Source of the DNA: Acinetobacter haemolyticus
GTDB lineage: Bacteria > Pseudomonadota > Gammaproteobacteria > Pseudomonadales > Moraxellaceae
Length of the DNA: 64,000 nt
Assembly (NCBI RefSeq): GCF_900406815.1
Contig: NZ_OVCN01000019.1
Span: 1-64,000 of the forward strand
Reading direction: 5' to 3'
The notes beneath the pieces were generated by a model, which worked only from the letters and a program-made list of their open reading frames with translations, was not told where the DNA came from and did not search any database. Below, piece after piece: positions 62,741 through 64,000 of the stretch (the first letter of the stretch is position 1; every line of letters starts with the position of its first letter). The translations under genes were made by a program, and so were the position numbers.

Positions 62741-63751
62741 ATGTCGAATTCAGATCCTATTATTTTTGGCTTTTATCTTATTTTTGCCATTTTAGCGCTT
62801 TGGGCCTTTATGGAAGCATGGGTTCATCAATCTCGTACAGAAACCATCCACCCATTTAAAGCCTTTGTGCATTTACTGGCTTTCTATCTTTCTTATTTGT
62901 TGGTGCCGTTGTGGTTCTTTAGCTTATATGCAGGCTGGTCTGGGTATTATAGTCTTCATCAAACTGCTTTCGTTTTCCTTTTAAGTAGTGTCTTGGTCTA
63001 CGCACGTTTCATTGAACCCCATCAGATACATGTCAAACAGCATCAATTTCGCTTAAACCCGACGCGTGAATTTAAGCGCCCTATTAAAGTTGCATTGGTT
63101 GCTGACCTACATATTGGTTTATTTTCAGGGCATGAACGACAACTGAAAAGCATCGTTAAAAAATTAAATCAGCAGCAACCTGACTTGGTTGTAGTCGCGG
63201 GAGACTGGACCTATGAGCCAGAAAATCGACTTGTTTATGAGCTTGAAGTTCTAAAGCAGATTCAGGCTCCTGTGTATTCAGTTCCTGGTAATCATGATGA
63301 ACAATATCCAGGGCCGCCAATTCGAGAGCTTTTAAATGAAGCATTGGCACAAAATAATGTGATAGACATTGAAGGTAAGATTGTTGATTTTGATGAGTTT
63401 CGTCTTATCGGTGTCGGAGATCTATGGGCTGGTAAAGCAAATATGCGTTTCTTGCCTGATTTACCCCAAGACAAACCTTGGTTAATTTTATCCCATAATC
63501 CAGATACTGTAGATATGGTACCTGAATTACCTATGCGTCCATTGATGTTATCGGGACATACACACGGTGGACAAATTGAGCTGCCATGGGTAACCAATTA
63601 TATTATGAAAAGAGTCTCAATTTTGGGACATAAAAAAGGTTTCTATTCACATGAGCATGCAGATGTATTTGTAACAGTTGGGACAGGGATGGTTGGTGTA
63701 CCTTTTCGATTTAGAGTGCCGCCTACCATTGATATGATTGAACTCATCTAA
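62741..63751 (+). CDS. Metallophosphoesterase, membrane-anchored (YaeI-like)
   Basis: 336 residues. About three hydrophobic helices occupy residues 5-95. The calcineurin-like catalytic domain follows. Its metal-binding motifs are DLHIG near 121, GDWTYE near 152, GNHDE near 183, SHNPDT near 249 and SGHTHGGQ near 272. YaeI-like proteins are phosphodiesterases; the substrate is not known. The gene is monocistronic, with a terminator after it. Confidence 0.88.
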   Translation: MSNSDPIIFGFYLIFAILALWAFMEAWVHQSRTETIHPFKAFVHLLAFYLSYLLVPLWFFSLYAGWSGYYSLHQTAFVFLLSSVLVYARFIEPHQIHVKQHQFRLNPTREFKRPIKVALVADLHIGLFSGHERQLKSIVKKLNQQQPDLVVVAGDWTYEPENRLVYELEVLKQIQAPVYSVPGNHDEQYPGPPIRELLNEALAQNNVIDIEGKIVDFDEFRLIGVGDLWAGKANMRFLPDLPQDKPWLILSHNPDTVDMVPELPMRPLMLSGHTHGGQIELPWVTNYIMKRVSILGHKKGFYSHEHADVFVTVGTGMVGVPFRFRVPPTIDMIELI

Positions 63752-63755
63752 AAAT

Positions 63756-63785
63756 AAAAAAGCCAACTAAGATCAGTTGGCTTTT
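63756..63785. terminator. Bidirectional terminator between converging genes
   Basis: AAAAAGCCAACT-AAGATC-AGTTGGCTTTTT, a 12-base perfect stem. Confidence 0.85.
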
Positions 63786-63805
63786 TGAATCGTGTTGAGG
63801 GTGTG

Positions 63806-64000
63806 CTAAGGAATAATAATGACAGCTACACGACGATTGTTGGCGCGATTTTCCTCAGAAGTGTTAGGTAAATAAGGTTGGCTTGAGCCACGCCCAATGA
63901 CAGTTAAATTATTCTGCTTGAAGCCTTGATTAAGAAAAATCATAGAGACACTTTGAGCACGTTCTTCTGAAAGTTTTTGGTTGTATTCCGGATTACCTAC
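63806..64000 (-). CDS. OmpA-family C-terminal domain (partial, runs off window)
   Basis: The last 64 codons of a minus-strand gene whose 5' part lies beyond 64000. The protein end has NPEYNQKLSEERAQSVS, then GRGSSQPYLPNTSEENRANNRRV, ending VAVIIIP. This is the peptidoglycan-binding OmpA/MotB-like domain, with the conserved YNxxLSxxRA and NRRV motifs. Such domains tie outer-membrane or lipoproteins to the wall. Whether it is an OmpA-type porin or a YiaD-like lipoprotein cannot be told from this end. Confidence 0.85.
   Translation of the reverse strand, partial: VGNPEYNQKLSEERAQSVSMIFLNQGFKQNNLTVIGRGSSQPYLPNTSEENRANNRRVAVIIIP

Overview
The window looks like chromosomal DNA of an Acinetobacter-type gammaproteobacterium (A. 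baylyi or a relative is my best guess, from memory of gene order and protein style). The evidence is the AT-rich base composition, the tig-clpP-clpX block, class I fumarase, metX-metW, ackA-pta, a tat operon beside a PhoX phosphatase, and a pair of catecholate-type TonB receptors. I see no insertion sequence, phage or CRISPR array.

Layout. Positions 1-10700 are the accessory-looking part: a porin, then two same-strand paralogous giant repeat proteins (831 and 1737 residues), then a tRNA-Arg(ACG). The larger protein has 14 full and one partial copy of a unit of about 88 residues whose core recalls the actinobacterial chaplin motif. Both proteins share their first ten residues, a long conserved block, a Gly/Ile minisatellite and a C-terminal tail. 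Neither has a recognisable Sec signal, and no transporter lies beside them. Positions 10800-19950 hold a secreted START-like protein, a YcxB-like protein, a FAH-family enzyme, a polysaccharide deacetylase, an AraC/EamA divergent pair, a YihY protein, a WrbA-like flavoprotein, lgt and a TANGO2/NRDE protein. Positions 19989-24600 hold phoX, with a three-repeat Pho box in front, followed by tatC-tatB-tatA and rdgB. Positions 24665-29500 hold a metX-metW-Sel1 operon and leuA, which is preceded by a previously untracked 28-codon Leu-rich leader peptide. Positions 29628-36480 are an iron-uptake region: a flavin hydroxy-acid oxidase coupled to a PiuC-like dioxygenase, and two TonB receptors, each with a good Fur box.

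Positions 36632-49000 hold trigger factor, clpP, clpX, a lipoprotein, class I fumarase, a second AraC/EamA pair, a methyltransferase and ackA-pta. Positions 49131-64000 hold proA, an alpha/beta-hydrolase fused to a PilZ-like domain, an LCMT-like methyltransferase, a structured intergenic element, nagZ, prc, a DUF2147 protein, lrgA-lrgB, hflX, an untracked 46-residue membrane peptide, a PlsC-type acyltransferase, a ClsC-like phospholipase D protein, a metallophosphoesterase and the C-terminal end of an OmpA-family protein cut by the window edge.

How the parts fit: phosphate starvation probably drives PhoX, which the Tat system next door would export. Iron limitation probably drives the two receptors. 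ackA-pta, fumarase, leuA, metXW and proA are central metabolism. The most unusual content is the repeat-protein pair, which I propose as a candidate surface or amyloid-like system.
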